Notes: generated from the letters alone by a model not told the origin. Numbered from the stretch's first letter, positions 1 to 9,222 are shown. The stretch is DNA of 37,139 bases from Thermobacillus xylanilyticus (GCF_907165215.1 NZ_CAJRAY010000077.1:88220-125358), one strand, 5' to 3'. Numbers and translations: made by a program.

Positions 1-84
1 GGAGGCGTTTTTTGGCAACGGGGAATGGTGCGGCGCAGGCTTGGCGGTGAGATGTGACAGGGCGAGGCTGGGAGAGAACACACT

Positions 85-134
85 GAAGCCTCCGGCCTGA
101 CTCCCGCCCGAAAGCGAAAGCATCCGGAGGCTTC
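85..134 (-). terminator. possible terminator hairpin below the glycosyltransferase genes
   Basis: An 11-bp perfect inverted repeat (GAAGCCTCCGG at 85-95, CCGGAGGCTTC at 124-134) lies just beyond the stop codon of the minus-strand GT2 gene. The loop is long (28 nt) and the minus-strand tail is only moderately T-rich, so it is a weak terminator candidate. The rest of 1-172 shows no gene I can support. Confidence 0.35.
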
Positions 135-172
135 TTGCATGCCGTGCGGCCATCAGCCCATCTTCCGCCCCC

Positions 173-898
173 TTACCCCGGTATCGCGTTCACGCGATGC
201 TGGAGCAGATGGCGGTAGCGGTTCTGCACCATTTGCACCTCGGCCTGGATGGCGGGGTAGTGGCGCATCGTGCCCATGCCGGCGTGGCGGCGGTAGATCG
301 TGAGCGGTTCGTTGATGAAGTGAAAGTCGATGCCGGAGAGCAGCGCGCGGATCCACAGGTCATAGTCGTGGGTGTAGGGCAGCGATTCGTCGAACCAGCC
401 GAGCTCGGCGACAAGCGATTTCGTCATCATGACCGTGCAGCCGTTGACGGGGCAGAAGGTCAGGAATGCGGCGGCGAACTGCTTGGCCGTCGGGAAGACG
501 ACGGCTCCGTTGTGCTGGACGATCGCGCCGCTCTCGTTCATGACGTGGAAGTTGGTATGGCAAATGTGCGCGCCGGTCTGGTGCATATGCATGACCTGAC
601 GCTCGATCTTCGTCGGCGCGAACCGGTCGTCGGAGCTGAGCCAGGCGACGTACTGGCCGGACGCCATCCGGATGCCGTGGTTGAGCGCGCTGGCGGTACC
701 GCCGTTCGCTTTGCCCAGGTAGTGGATGTGGCGCCGGTACGGGTCGAGCAGATGCTGACAGGCGGTCGAGCCGTCGTCGACGACGATCACTTCGGTGTAC
801 GGGTATGTCTGGCTCAAGGCGCTCTCGACCGCCTGCGCGATATACGGGTCGTTATGAAAAGGAATGATGATCGATACGGTCGGTCCCATGCGCTTCAT
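173..898 (-). CDS. family 2 glycosyltransferase
   Basis: A 241-residue GT-A fold glycosyltransferase, expected to transfer a sugar from a nucleotide-sugar donor to a cell-surface polysaccharide or glycoprotein acceptor in the cytoplasm. The N-terminus has the GT2 start pattern (VSIIIPFHND), followed by VVVDDGS near residue 40 for nucleotide binding, SSDD near residue 89 in the place of the metal-binding DxD, and HDYDLWIRAL near residue 177, typical of the acceptor/catalytic end. It has no membrane segment. It lies 117 bp downstream of a GT4 gene on the same strand, so the two probably form one surface-glycan unit. The start ATG overlaps the stop codon of a six-codon leader ORF (ATGA), which carries the better ribosome site. 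Donor and acceptor cannot be told from sequence. Confidence 0.88.
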   Translation of the reverse strand: MKRMGPTVSIIIPFHNDPYIAQAVESALSQTYPYTEVIVVDDGSTACQHLLDPYRRHIHYLGKANGGTASALNHGIRMASGQYVAWLSSDDRFAPTKIERQVMHMHQTGAHICHTNFHVMNESGAIVQHNGAVVFPTAKQFAAAFLTFCPVNGCTVMMTKSLVAELGWFDESLPYTHDYDLWIRALLSGIDFHFINEPLTIYRRHAGMGTMRHYPAIQAEVQMVQNRYRHLLQHRVNAIPG

Positions 899-915
899 TC
901 TCGCCTCGATTCCAT
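895..915 (-). other. six-codon leader ORF coupled to GT2 gene
   Basis: On the minus strand a good Shine-Dalgarno (TAGGAGAG) precedes ATG at 915; six codons follow (M-E-S-R-R-E) and the TGA at 897-895 overlaps the GT2 ATG at 898-896 as ATGA. The GT2 start itself has only a weak site within the mini-ORF. This geometry suggests translational coupling. It may instead be a chance reading frame. Confidence 0.35.
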
Positions 916-1015
916 GGTGATCTCTCCTACACGATACGGCGCCGTCACCCGGCCGGTCACGACACCTGTCTTCGTACGGGAGCGGTTCCCCGCAGGTTCA
1001 GCCGGCTGCCGCTTG

Positions 1016-2101
1016 TCAGCCCGGAGGCCGGATGCCGAGCGCGACGAGCACATTGTGAAAATCGGAGGCGTACCGCGCGGCGGAGAAGTTCTCCTGTACG
1101 TAGTTCTCGCCCTGCAGCCGGATGGCGGTGCGCAAGGCGCTGTCCTCGATGAGCGAGATCGCCTCCTGCACGCCGCTGTTTAAGTCAGGCGGGATCAATT
1201 TGCCCGTGATGTTGTGCATGATCGTGTTGCGCACGCCGTCGGAGTCGGTCGAGAGCACCGGACAGCGGCAGGCGGCCGCTTCGGCGACGGCGTACCCGAA
1301 TCCCTCGACATGCGAGGTCGAGACGAGCAGACCGCCGGAGTCGCCGATGGCCGAGTAGTAATACGGCATATGATCATGCGGGATGTTGGGGAAAAGCCGC
1401 AGTCTGTCCTGCAGTCCGAGCGTATGGACGGTTGCTTCGAAGGCGGCCCGCTGCCACGGTTCGCTGATGTTCGGATCTTCGAACATCCACAGTTGCAGGA
1501 GCGGATAACGCTGCGCCAGCGCCGCGCCGAGTTCCAGAAAAAGCTGCCAGTTCTTGTTCGGCTCGATGCGTCCGACCCAGGCGAGAATCGGCGCGTTCGT
1601 CGGATTAAGCCACGGGGCGGGCCGGTAATGGAAAAGGGTTTTGTCGACGATGTTCTGCAGGAAGAACCGCGGAAAGTCCGGGAACACGCCGTTGATCAGC
1701 TCCAGCATGTGCGAGGACGGCTGGGCGAGGACGGCGTTGCCGTACATCCGGACGAAGAAGGAAGCGGCATGCAGGGTGCCGACGGCGGCTTCGCGGCTGC
1801 CGTAGCCCTGGGCGTCGTACAGGATCGGGCCGCCGTAGCCAAGGCCGCGCAGCCGCTGCAGCATGAGATGGTCGCAGACGGTGACGATGGCGTCGTAGCG
1901 ATAGGTGTTCAGAATGTTGACGATGTCGACGTCGTAATTCGTGATGAAGAGCGGAATGTCGCGGATGTTCTGCCGCCCGGCGCCGTCGTGCAGGTAGAGC
2001 AGATGCCCTTCGATGCCGATCTGGCGAAGCGCGATGCAGCGCGTCCGGTTCAGCGTCTCGACGCCTCCGCTCGGAACGAAGTAGGTGAAAAGAATTCTCA
2101 T
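1016..2101 (-). CDS. family 4 glycosyltransferase
   Basis: A 361-residue GT-B fold retaining glycosyltransferase. The N-terminal half begins with MRILFTYF and a GG loop (PSGGVETLNR) typical of the acceptor domain. The C-terminal half has LAWVGRIEPNKNW near residue 172 (start of the GT4 donor domain) and EGFGYAVAEAAA near residue 265, which contains the E-x7-E motif that contacts the nucleotide-sugar. Length is usual for GT4. It is the first gene of a pair with the downstream GT2 gene; together they suggest assembly of a surface polysaccharide or glycosylated S-layer. No clear ribosome site is visible before the ATG at 2101. Substrate is unknown. Confidence 0.88.
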   Translation of the reverse strand: MRILFTYFVPSGGVETLNRTRCIALRQIGIEGHLLYLHDGAGRQNIRDIPLFITNYDVDIVNILNTYRYDAIVTVCDHLMLQRLRGLGYGGPILYDAQGYGSREAAVGTLHAASFFVRMYGNAVLAQPSSHMLELINGVFPDFPRFFLQNIVDKTLFHYRPAPWLNPTNAPILAWVGRIEPNKNWQLFLELGAALAQRYPLLQLWMFEDPNISEPWQRAAFEATVHTLGLQDRLRLFPNIPHDHMPYYYSAIGDSGGLLVSTSHVEGFGYAVAEAAACRCPVLSTDSDGVRNTIMHNITGKLIPPDLNSGVQEAISLIEDSALRTAIRLQGENYVQENFSAARYASDFHNVLVALGIRPPG

Positions 2102-2122
2102 GGCATGCAGTCAGCCCGCTTT

Positions 2123-2159
2123 CGCATAGGGTGTTGAACCGTTCGGTTCATCCTATGCG
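2123..2159. repeat. two-stage hairpin between fabH and GT4
   Basis: CGCATAGG (2123-2130) pairs with CCTATGCG (2152-2159), and inside it GAACC/GGTTC closes a four-base loop. There is no T-run on either side, so it is not a classic terminator. On the minus strand it would lie in the leader of the GT4 gene. Confidence 0.4.
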
Positions 2160-2167
2160 GACAGGAA

Positions 2168-2200
2168 CCGCCCCGCAAGGGACGAGTGTTTAGCGGGCGG
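2168..2200 (-). terminator. weak terminator-like hairpin after fabH
   Basis: CCGCCCCGC (2168-2176) can pair with GCGGGCGG (2193-2200) with one bulged C. On the minus strand, downstream of fabH, it is followed by only a short pyrimidine tract (TTCCTGTCC). It is the best candidate for the end of the fabH transcript. Confidence 0.35.
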
Positions 2201-2239
2201 GGAATTGGACTGCGTGCATCGAACTGGCGTTGCGCGGCG

Positions 2240-3247
2240 TTACGTCAATGTCCACTTGAGCAAAAGCCCCGCCTGCGTCAGCCCGCCGCCGAAGCCATGC
2301 AGGAGCAGCGTGTCGCCGCGCGTGAGCCGGCCGTCCCGGACCGCGAGATCGAGGGCGAGCGGGATGGTGGCGGCCGACGTGTTGCCGAACCGTTCGGCGC
2401 TCGTCAGCGTCCGCTCGTGCGGAATGCCGGTCCGCTCGCAGATGGCGGCGATCATCCGCAGATTCGCGCTGTGCGGCACGAACCAGTCGATCTGCTCCGG
2501 TGACATGCCGCAGGTGTCGAGCGTCGTCCGCACCGCCTCCGGGACATGCTCGACGGCCCAGCGGTAAACTTCGGGTCCGTTCTGGATCAGCTTGCCGTTT
2601 CGGGTGATCGGCGTACCGCGAAGTTCGGAAGCAAGGGACGACAGGTACACGTGATGGCCGATGCGGCCGTCCGTCGATGCGCCGCCGGCCAGGAATGCCG
2701 GAGGTTCGCCATCAGGCTGCGCTTCGACGAGGACGGCGCCCGCGCCGTCGCCGAACAGGATGCAGGTCGTGCGGTCGGTGTAATCCGTCACCTTGGACAA
2801 CGTGTCGGCGGCGATGACGAGCACTTTGCGGTACAGGCCGGACAGAATCAGGCCGTTCGCCATCTGCAGCCCGGAGACGAATCCGGCGCAGGCGGCTTGC
2901 AGATCGACGGCCGCGGCCGTCCGGATGCCCAGTTCGGCCTGCACGAGGGCGGAGACGCTCGGGAAAACGGCGTCGGATGTCGAGGTGGCGGTCAGGATGC
3001 AATCGACGTCGTCGATCGGTTTATTCCAGCGGGCGGCGAGATTCCGGACGGCTGCCGCTGCGAGATGGCTTGCATATTCGCTTTCCGCGGCGATGCGCCG
3101 TTCGCGGATGCCGGTGCGTCTTGTAATCCATTCGTCGCTCGTATCCACCATTTGCTCCAGATCGGCGTTCGTCAACACCCGTTCGGGCACGCAGGTTCCA
3201 ATGGCGGTGATGGCGGCGTTAGAACGAATGCGGGAAGCATGGTACAT
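2240..3247 (-). CDS. fabH: beta-ketoacyl-ACP synthase III (FabH)
   Basis: FabH condenses an acyl-CoA primer with malonyl-ACP and starts type II fatty acid synthesis in the cytoplasm; in Bacillales the primers are often branched-chain acyl-CoAs. The thiolase-fold protein has the full catalytic triad: Cys120 in LQAACAGF, His259 in FVPHSAN and Asn289 in RFGNTSA (numbered from the ATG at 3247), plus the GDGAGA glycine loop near 167. At 335 residues it is of normal length. An in-frame GTG at 3256 would add three residues, but the AAAGGA site lies one base from it and ten from the ATG, so the ATG is preferred. The gene stands alone, without fabF next to it. It is preceded by a strong promoter with a FapR operator, so it is expected to be repressed when malonyl-CoA is low. 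Confidence 0.95.
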   Translation of the reverse strand: MYHASRIRSNAAITAIGTCVPERVLTNADLEQMVDTSDEWITRRTGIRERRIAAESEYASHLAAAAVRNLAARWNKPIDDVDCILTATSTSDAVFPSVSALVQAELGIRTAAAVDLQAACAGFVSGLQMANGLILSGLYRKVLVIAADTLSKVTDYTDRTTCILFGDGAGAVLVEAQPDGEPPAFLAGGASTDGRIGHHVYLSSLASELRGTPITRNGKLIQNGPEVYRWAVEHVPEAVRTTLDTCGMSPEQIDWFVPHSANLRMIAAICERTGIPHERTLTSAERFGNTSAATIPLALDLAVRDGRLTRGDTLLLHGFGGGLTQAGLLLKWTLT

Positions 3248-3308
3248 GGCCGGCACTTCCTTTCGTATCTTTTTCAGAAGTTTATGGAAGAGGAACTGTC
3301 ATCTGATA

Positions 3309-3325
3309 TTAGTATCTGGTACTAA
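3309..3325 (-). promoter_or_regulatory. FapR operator of fabH
   Basis: TTAGTATCTGGTACTAA (plus strand) is a 17-bp dyad with perfect TTAGTA/TACTAA arms. It matches the site bound by FapR, the malonyl-CoA-responsive repressor of fatty acid and phospholipid synthesis in Bacillales. It starts at the last base of the fabH -10 element, so bound FapR would block polymerase. Confidence 0.85.
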
Positions 3326-3353
3326 TACTAGGCATAATATTTTGGAGTGTCAA
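3325..3353 (-). promoter_or_regulatory. sigma-A promoter of fabH
   Basis: Minus strand: perfect -35 TTGACA (3348-3353), a 17-bp spacer, and -10 TAGTAT (3325-3330, 4 of 6). The -10 abuts the FapR operator. Confidence 0.75.
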
Positions 3354-3524
3354 GCGAGATCCAATAGCAAAAAAGAAGGAATAATATGGTTCAATTGGAT
3401 TTTTGGTGTTATGATCTTGGTTGCATCAAGCAGGGGAGGGCAAGCCGCCGGTGCGCATCAATTAGCGGCTTGGAGAGGCGATTGCCGTCCGCCATGACGC
3501 CCGGTATCCCGGCTCATTTTTTGG

Positions 3525-3530
3525 TATAAT
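3525..3530 (+). promoter_or_regulatory. extended -10 promoter of small gene
   Basis: A perfect TATAAT preceded by TGG (extended -10 pattern) lies 22 bp before the start codon at 3553. No convincing -35 is seen. The remaining gap back to the fabH promoter (3354-3524) holds no gene I can support. Confidence 0.5.
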
Positions 3531-3552
3531 GGCAGCGAATGGAGCGTGAAGC

Positions 3553-3837
3553 ATGATGCCGTATGCATTGAAGAACAAGGAAACCTCCGAATTGTTCTCC
3601 TGCGCGCTGGAGAACATCCACGGGATCCCTTACCATGGCGTGAAGCTCTGGGAAGACCGGGAGGCCGCCGAAGCGGCCGCCCCTTCCTTCCTCGTGGAGA
3701 GGGGCGTTGACGACCCGTGGCGGTGGGAAGTCGTGGGCCTGGACGAGCACCAGGCGAAGCTCTGCAACGTGAAGCTGAACAACAATCCGAACCGGCGCGT
3801 TTTTCTGACGGAGGAAGGAAGGATCGACGCGCAATAG
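3553..3837 (+). CDS. small hypothetical protein
   Basis: A 94-residue soluble protein that I do not recognise. It is rich in Glu, Asn and Trp, with no signal peptide, membrane segment or cysteine pair typical of a zinc site. GGAG (3541-3544) lies eight bases before the ATG and an extended -10 promoter sits further up, which together support real translation as a single-gene unit. A second ATG directly follows the first. The gene converges with the GNAT gene on the other strand. Function unknown. Confidence 0.6.
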   Translation: MMPYALKNKETSELFSCALENIHGIPYHGVKLWEDREAAEAAAPSFLVERGVDDPWRWEVVGLDEHQAKLCNVKLNNNPNRRVFLTEEGRIDAQ

Positions 3838-3890
3838 GATTCGGCTGATGCTGTCGCCACGCATCGGTTGAGCGGTACTGCAACCAATGC

Positions 3891-4412
3891 CTAGTCCAAC
3901 ATTAATCGCATCTCATATTCGCTCCACCATTCGCCGTTCGAAGCTTGGCATACCTTATCGTTTCTGGCCCAGATCCGAAATCCGAGCTTCTCATAGCATT
4001 TGATGGCGGGCAGGTTGAAGTCGAAGACCCGAAGGATCAGCTGCCGCAATTGAAACTCCCGGACGGCCTTGTCGATCAAATTCCGAAGCGCCGCGGTACC
4101 CACGCCTTTGTGCCGCAAATGTTCCTGAATCCAAAAACGTCCCACGACGGCTGTTCCCGCTGTCCGGTCGATGCGGCCGAGCTGAATCATGCCTGCCGCT
4201 TCGCCGGTCGATTCATCCATGATCTTGTAGACGAATGTTCTTGATCGCTCATGGTTTATCCCTTCACTGTAGTGATCCAATAATTGCTCGACGGTCAGGG
4301 GATAGGTAAACGTCGGTCCGGCCCATTGAAGCAGCGTGTCCGGTTTCTCCCGGCCGAACCATTCGACAACCATGCTGAACTCGTCTTCGGACAGACATTC
4401 CAATCGGACCAT
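3891..4412 (-). CDS. GNAT-family N-acetyltransferase
   Basis: A 173-residue acetyltransferase that moves an acetyl group from acetyl-CoA to an amine of unknown identity. The GNAT fold is visible as strand beta4 (GTAVVGRFWIQE) followed by the acetyl-CoA pyrophosphate loop HLRHKGVGTAAL (R/Q-x-x-G-x-G/A type), then LRVFDFNLPAIKCYEKLGF, the usual Asn/Tyr-containing C-terminal block. An upstream in-frame TTG (4430) exists, but a GGAGG site lies seven bases before the ATG at 4412, so that start is chosen. Transcribed alone or with the broken hydrolase upstream. Confidence 0.8.
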   Translation of the reverse strand: MVRLECLSEDEFSMVVEWFGREKPDTLLQWAGPTFTYPLTVEQLLDHYSEGINHERSRTFVYKIMDESTGEAAGMIQLGRIDRTAGTAVVGRFWIQEHLRHKGVGTAALRNLIDKAVREFQLRQLILRVFDFNLPAIKCYEKLGFRIWARNDKVCQASNGEWWSEYEMRLMLD

Positions 4413-4502
4413 AGGCTCTACCTCCGGCAAGATTACTTATGAACTCGGCCAGGCTGTCGCCGGCGCCGAAACAAATGCGCCAGCGGTTTCACGTCCCGCG
4501 GT

Positions 4503-5814
4503 TCAGCCAATCTCATGCCCATGTTCATTCTTCTTCCGAGCGGCTCTTGCTCCTTGATAATCTTCCGGCGGGACGCGTCCTTCGTACCCCTGCAGCTTCC
4601 CGGTGCCGCTCTCCAGAAATTCCCTCAAGATGCCCATCATCACATCCGGCTGTTCCTGGTACAGATTGTGTCCCGCCTCGGGCAGGTACACCAATTTGCT
4701 GTTGGGAAAAACACGCCGGTAATCTTCCGCGGATTCCCATGACAAATAATCGCAGCCGCCTTTCGCGATCAGTACGGGCAAGGTGAAGTGCTTTTCCGAT
4801 AGCAGCGGCCTGGGATCGTAATGGTTGCCTGCTGCCAGGGATTGCGGCGTCTGGTTGGCGTAGAAACCGAGACCGCTCAGCCCGGAGTGCCCCTGGTCCC
4901 CGGAACAATACAGGGCTGGCGCCGTTGCGGCGTATACCGCTTCGAAACGCCGGTCCATTTCGTCGTCGGAAGCAAACGATTGGGCGGCGTCCGGGTGAAA
5001 CTGCAGCAAACCGTAGACAAACAGCGCTCTCGGATGCAGAAGATGGCGGTACAGCTTCCATTTCTGCGACGAATCGAGGCGTTGGGTCAAGGTCGCATCG
5101 CTGTGGTCTTGGGGATCCATGGCGCCCGGCGACAGGAACGCGGCCCGGTCGACATGCTCCCCGTAATCTCGCGATCACTTCCGAACCGTAGGAATGTCCG
5201 ATCAGAATCATCTTGTCGGCCCCGATCTGTTTGCGTATTTCCTCCAGGTCTCGCGCATCCCGTTCCACGCCGTACCCCGCCGGATTCTCCAGCCGCGTCG
5301 AAAACCCGGAGCCCAGCTGCGAATAGACATAGACGTCGTACCCGTCCTGCGCAAGCTGACCGAAATAGCGGGAATCTCCCGGCAAGTCCGGTATGCCCGG
5401 CCCTCCGTGAAGGAAGATGACGGGTGTTGATTTTCTCCCGGCGGCTGATGCTTCAGCCTCAATGTGAATGTAGGAAAGGACAGAACCCGTCGGCAGCGAC
5501 CAATATTGAAGGGTGTCCGGCGCGGCCTGCCGGTCGCGGCCGCCGGGGATGAGCATGGCAGCGGACAACAGCCCGAATACGGCGAGTCCGGCAATCCATT
5601 TGATCGTGCGAAGCCTGCCTGTTCGGGACGACCGCATGAAGCGGAGAACACCGGCATAGAGCAGCAGATAGATCGCGATAAGCGCGAGAAAGAAGAAATA
5701 CTCGAAATGCTTGCGCGGAGCCGCCCATATTGCCGCGCCGACCGCGATGACATAAGACAAGAGCGCATACCCCGTATAGGCGAGTGCCGCCAGAACATCC
5801 TTCAGCGTTTTCAC
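4503..5814 (-). pseudogene. membrane-anchored alpha/beta hydrolase, frameshifted
   Basis: The reading frame begins at GTG 5814 (GAGG ten bases upstream) with three hydrophobic segments, then an alpha/beta hydrolase domain of proline-iminopeptidase type: oxyanion loop FLHGGPG and nucleophile elbow GHSYGS. Just after EVIA the frame is lost near 5161-5172; homology resumes in another frame (DYGEHVDRAAFLSPGAMDP) and runs to 4503, including the likely acid (GGCDYLS) and the catalytic His (EAGHNLY). All three triad residues therefore remain, split over two frames. The spacing between elbow and EHVDR is a few residues shorter than usual for the family, so a small deletion not divisible by three is more likely than a single-base slip. 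It is either a recent pseudogene or a sequencing error. Confidence 0.75.
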
Positions 5815-5928
5815 TGAGTGCAATCCTCGCAATCGTGCGGTGTTATGGGTGCAGCAATCTCTTCTGGAATAAACTGCATCCATATTACCACAATCGGGGA
5901 ACGCATTTCCTCCTGTTGCCGCACACCT

Positions 5929-7188
5929 TTACGAGTGAGCGAGTTTCCGCGCCCTGGCGATGCGCAGCGACATCAGGGCGGCGAAGAGGCAGACAAACCC
6001 TGCAACGACGAACGGGACGCTGTAAGTGCCGAACCAATCCCGCGCGGCGCCGGCCGCATAAGCCGCCGCTGCGGCGCCGACTTGATGCGCGACGACGACC
6101 CAGCCGAAAATCATGTTCCCCCGTTCCTTTCCGAATTCCTGGATCGACAGTTTCACCGTGGGAGGCACCGTGGCCAGCCAATCGAGGCCGTAAAATACCG
6201 AGAACACCATCATCGTTGCCGGACCGGCGCTGAGCGCATGGGGCAGGAAGATGAGCGACAGCCCTCTCAGGCCGTAGTACCAGAACAACAGCTTGCGGCT
6301 GTCGAACCGGTCGGACAGCCAACCGGACAATGTGGTGCCGATAAGGTCGAAAATCCCCATGAACGCGAGCAGGCCTGCCGCCACCACTTCCGTGATGCCG
6401 AAATCGCCGCATGCCGGGATCAGATGCGTGCTGATCAAACCGTTGGTGGAAACGCCGCAGAAGAAGAACGTGCCTGATAGCAGCCAAAAGGTGGAGTTCC
6501 GCGAAGCGTCTTTCAGCACCAGCAGCGGGGTAAGGAAAATCCGGCCCTTGAACTCTTCAGGTCTGGACACTTGATCCGAACCGTAGGGCGCCGCGCCGAT
6601 ATCGTACGGGTGATTCCGCATCCCGACCGCCACGATGATCAGGACAAGCAGAACGGCTGCCGCGGCGGCATAGATGGCATAGCGCCAACCCGCTTCCGAG
6701 ATGATCTTCGCCAGCAGGGGAAGAAAGATCAGTTGTCCGCTCGCCGCGCTGGCGGTCAGGATGCCGACGACGAGCCCCCTGCGCTCGGTGAACCAATTGC
6801 CCGCGACCGTGACGCCGAGCACGTTCGCCATCATTCCGGTCGCCAGACCGGACAGAAGTCCCCACAACAACTGGAATTGCCACAGCGTCTGCATGAGCGG
6901 CGTCAGAACAAGGCTGGCTGCGAGCAGGGACAATGAAATGACGGTGACGCGCCGGATGCCGTATTTCTGCAGCAGGGAAGCGGCGAACGGTCCCATCATG
7001 CCGTACAGAAAAATCCCGACAGACATTACACTGGAAATCGCGCTACGGCTCCAATCGAATTCATCCGCGAGAGGCAGCATCAGGATGCCCGGCATGGAGC
7101 GAACTCCGGCAGATACCACCAGCGTTGCAAAAGTTATCGCCACCACAACCCATCCGTAATGCCACTTGAGCTTTCCGGCTGCATGCAC
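5929..7188 (-). CDS. MFS transporter
   Basis: A 419-residue major facilitator superfamily permease with about twelve membrane helices. The N-terminus (WHYGWVVVAITFATLVVSAGVRSMPGI) and the loop KYGIRRV after helix 2 resemble the monocarboxylate/oxalate-formate antiporter branch of MFS; the second-half repeat SDRFDSRK is in the matching position. Substrate is not predictable. Start is GTG 7188 with GGGAGG eight bases upstream. It follows marR by 56 bp but has its own promoter covered by a copy of the MarR operator, so it is probably the transporter (efflux or uptake) induced when the MarR ligand is present. Confidence 0.88.
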   Translation of the reverse strand: MHAAGKLKWHYGWVVVAITFATLVVSAGVRSMPGILMLPLADEFDWSRSAISSVMSVGIFLYGMMGPFAASLLQKYGIRRVTVISLSLLAASLVLTPLMQTLWQFQLLWGLLSGLATGMMANVLGVTVAGNWFTERRGLVVGILTASAASGQLIFLPLLAKIISEAGWRYAIYAAAAAVLLVLIIVAVGMRNHPYDIGAAPYGSDQVSRPEEFKGRIFLTPLLVLKDASRNSTFWLLSGTFFFCGVSTNGLISTHLIPACGDFGITEVVAAGLLAFMGIFDLIGTTLSGWLSDRFDSRKLLFWYYGLRGLSLIFLPHALSAGPATMMVFSVFYGLDWLATVPPTVKLSIQEFGKERGNMIFGWVVVAHQVGAAAAAYAAGAARDWFGTYSVPFVVAGFVCLFAALMSLRIARARKLAHS

Positions 7189-7206
7189 AGCAGGTTCCTC
7201 CCATTC

Positions 7207-7235
7207 ATTAGTTGTACATACAAAATAAAAAGCAA
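7207..7235 (-). promoter_or_regulatory. MFS promoter overlapped by MarR-type operator
   Basis: Minus strand: -35 TTGCTT (7230-7235), 17-bp spacer, -10 ACTAAT (7207-7212). The spacer contains the near-palindrome TTGTACATACAA (7212-7223). The whole 24 bp at 7208-7231 recurs, inverted and with one mismatch, in front of marR. Confidence 0.65.
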
Positions 7236-7244
7236 CGATCGCGC

Positions 7245-7673
7245 CTAATTCTGTTCCAGACGTTTGCTTGTCTTCAGGACGGCTTCCGTGATGGCCGCCG
7301 TGGTTTCTTTGCCCAGAATGGCATCGAGGCGGGCGTGAAGATTGTGCGATGCACGGAGGAGGGCTTCTTCCATCGCGATCGCCTTTTCTGTCGGAAACAC
7401 CTGCACGGTCTTCCCGGACACCCGGCGCTTCACCAATTTCTTCGCTTCCAGCTTGTCAACGAAGCGGGTCAGTGTGGAGGAAGCGATGGACAGCTTCTCG
7501 GCCAATTCTTTCTGTGAGATGCCGGGCTTCCCGATCGCCAGCCGGATCAAATAGCCGTACATCGGGGTAAGCCCCGTCTCCGCGAATTCTTCTTCCGCGA
7601 TTTTCGTAATGATCCGGCCCAAGCGGTTCGCCGTGAAGAATAAGCAATGTTCCAGGAAGCGATCGTCTGCCAT
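7245..7673 (-). CDS. MarR-family transcriptional regulator
   Basis: A 142-residue winged-helix repressor that usually binds a palindrome as a dimer and is released by a small phenolic or other ligand. The central ISQKELAEKLSIASSTLTRFVDKLEAKKLVKRR block is the MarR helix-turn-helix and recognition helix, followed by the wing (VSGKTVQVFPTEKA). An in-frame GTG at 7682 has no ribosome site; the ATG at 7673 has GGTGAT just upstream and is preferred. The gene precedes the MFS transporter on the same strand, and both promoters carry the same operator, so auto-repression plus control of the transporter is the natural reading. Confidence 0.9.
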   Translation of the reverse strand: MADDRFLEHCLFFTANRLGRIITKIAEEEFAETGLTPMYGYLIRLAIGKPGISQKELAEKLSIASSTLTRFVDKLEAKKLVKRRVSGKTVQVFPTEKAIAMEEALLRASHNLHARLDAILGKETTAAITEAVLKTSKRLEQN

Positions 7674-7684
7674 GGGAATCACCG

Positions 7685-7735
7685 TTTTTATTTTGTATGT
7701 GCAACTAATATATGCGGAGAAAGCTTGATTGTCAA
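7685..7735 (-). promoter_or_regulatory. marR promoter with autoregulatory operator
   Basis: Minus strand: -35 TTGACA (7730-7735), exactly 17 bp, -10 TATATT (7707-7712). Directly downstream, over the expected start of transcription, is the 24-bp operator 7685-7708 with core TTGTATGTGCAA (7693-7704). It differs by one base from the inverted copy at 7208-7231. Confidence 0.75.
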
Positions 7736-7783
7736 CCTTTTTTTTACAGTGGCCGTTCGTGCCCGGCGAATGTTTCGGCGTTA

Positions 7784-7813
7784 GGTTCCAGCCGCCTGAA
7801 GGCGGCTGGAACC
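7784..7813. repeat. perfect 13-bp hairpin
   Basis: GGTTCCAGCCGCC (7784-7796), loop TGAA, GGCGGCTGGAACC (7801-7813). There is no T-run on either side, so it is not a standard terminator. It lies in a gene-free stretch (7736-7968) between marR and the GH16 gene. Confidence 0.6.
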
Positions 7814-7838
7814 GAACCGTCAGGGAGGCATGAACCGC

Positions 7839-7892
7839 CGGCGTGCGACTTTGCTCCGTTCCTGAAGGAGTAGCGTTTGTACCGGCACGCCG
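7839..7892. repeat. long-loop inverted repeat
   Basis: CGGCGTGC (7839-7846) pairs with GCACGCCG (7885-7892), with an inner CTCC/GGAG. Meaning unknown; it may be part of the transcript end of the GH16 gene or an old repeat element. Confidence 0.3.
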
Positions 7893-7924
7893 CGGGAACG
7901 ATATAGCAAGACCGCAAAACAGGA

Positions 7925-7958
7925 GGCAGCGGCCGACCGTCGCCGGATCGGCGCTGCC
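7925..7958 (-). terminator. terminator of GH16 gene
   Basis: Minus strand: GGCAGCG-CCGA pairs with TCGG-CCGCTGCC, then TCCTGTTTTG. It begins ten bases after the GH16 stop codon. Confidence 0.6.
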
Positions 7959-7968
7959 CCTTCTTACA

Positions 7969-9222
<1,254 letters not shown>

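Noticed and set aside
3386..3532. A 48-codon plus-strand frame (start MVQLDFW) with an AAGGA site
   Set aside because: No recognisable features, ends across the next gene's promoter; support too thin to list as a gene.
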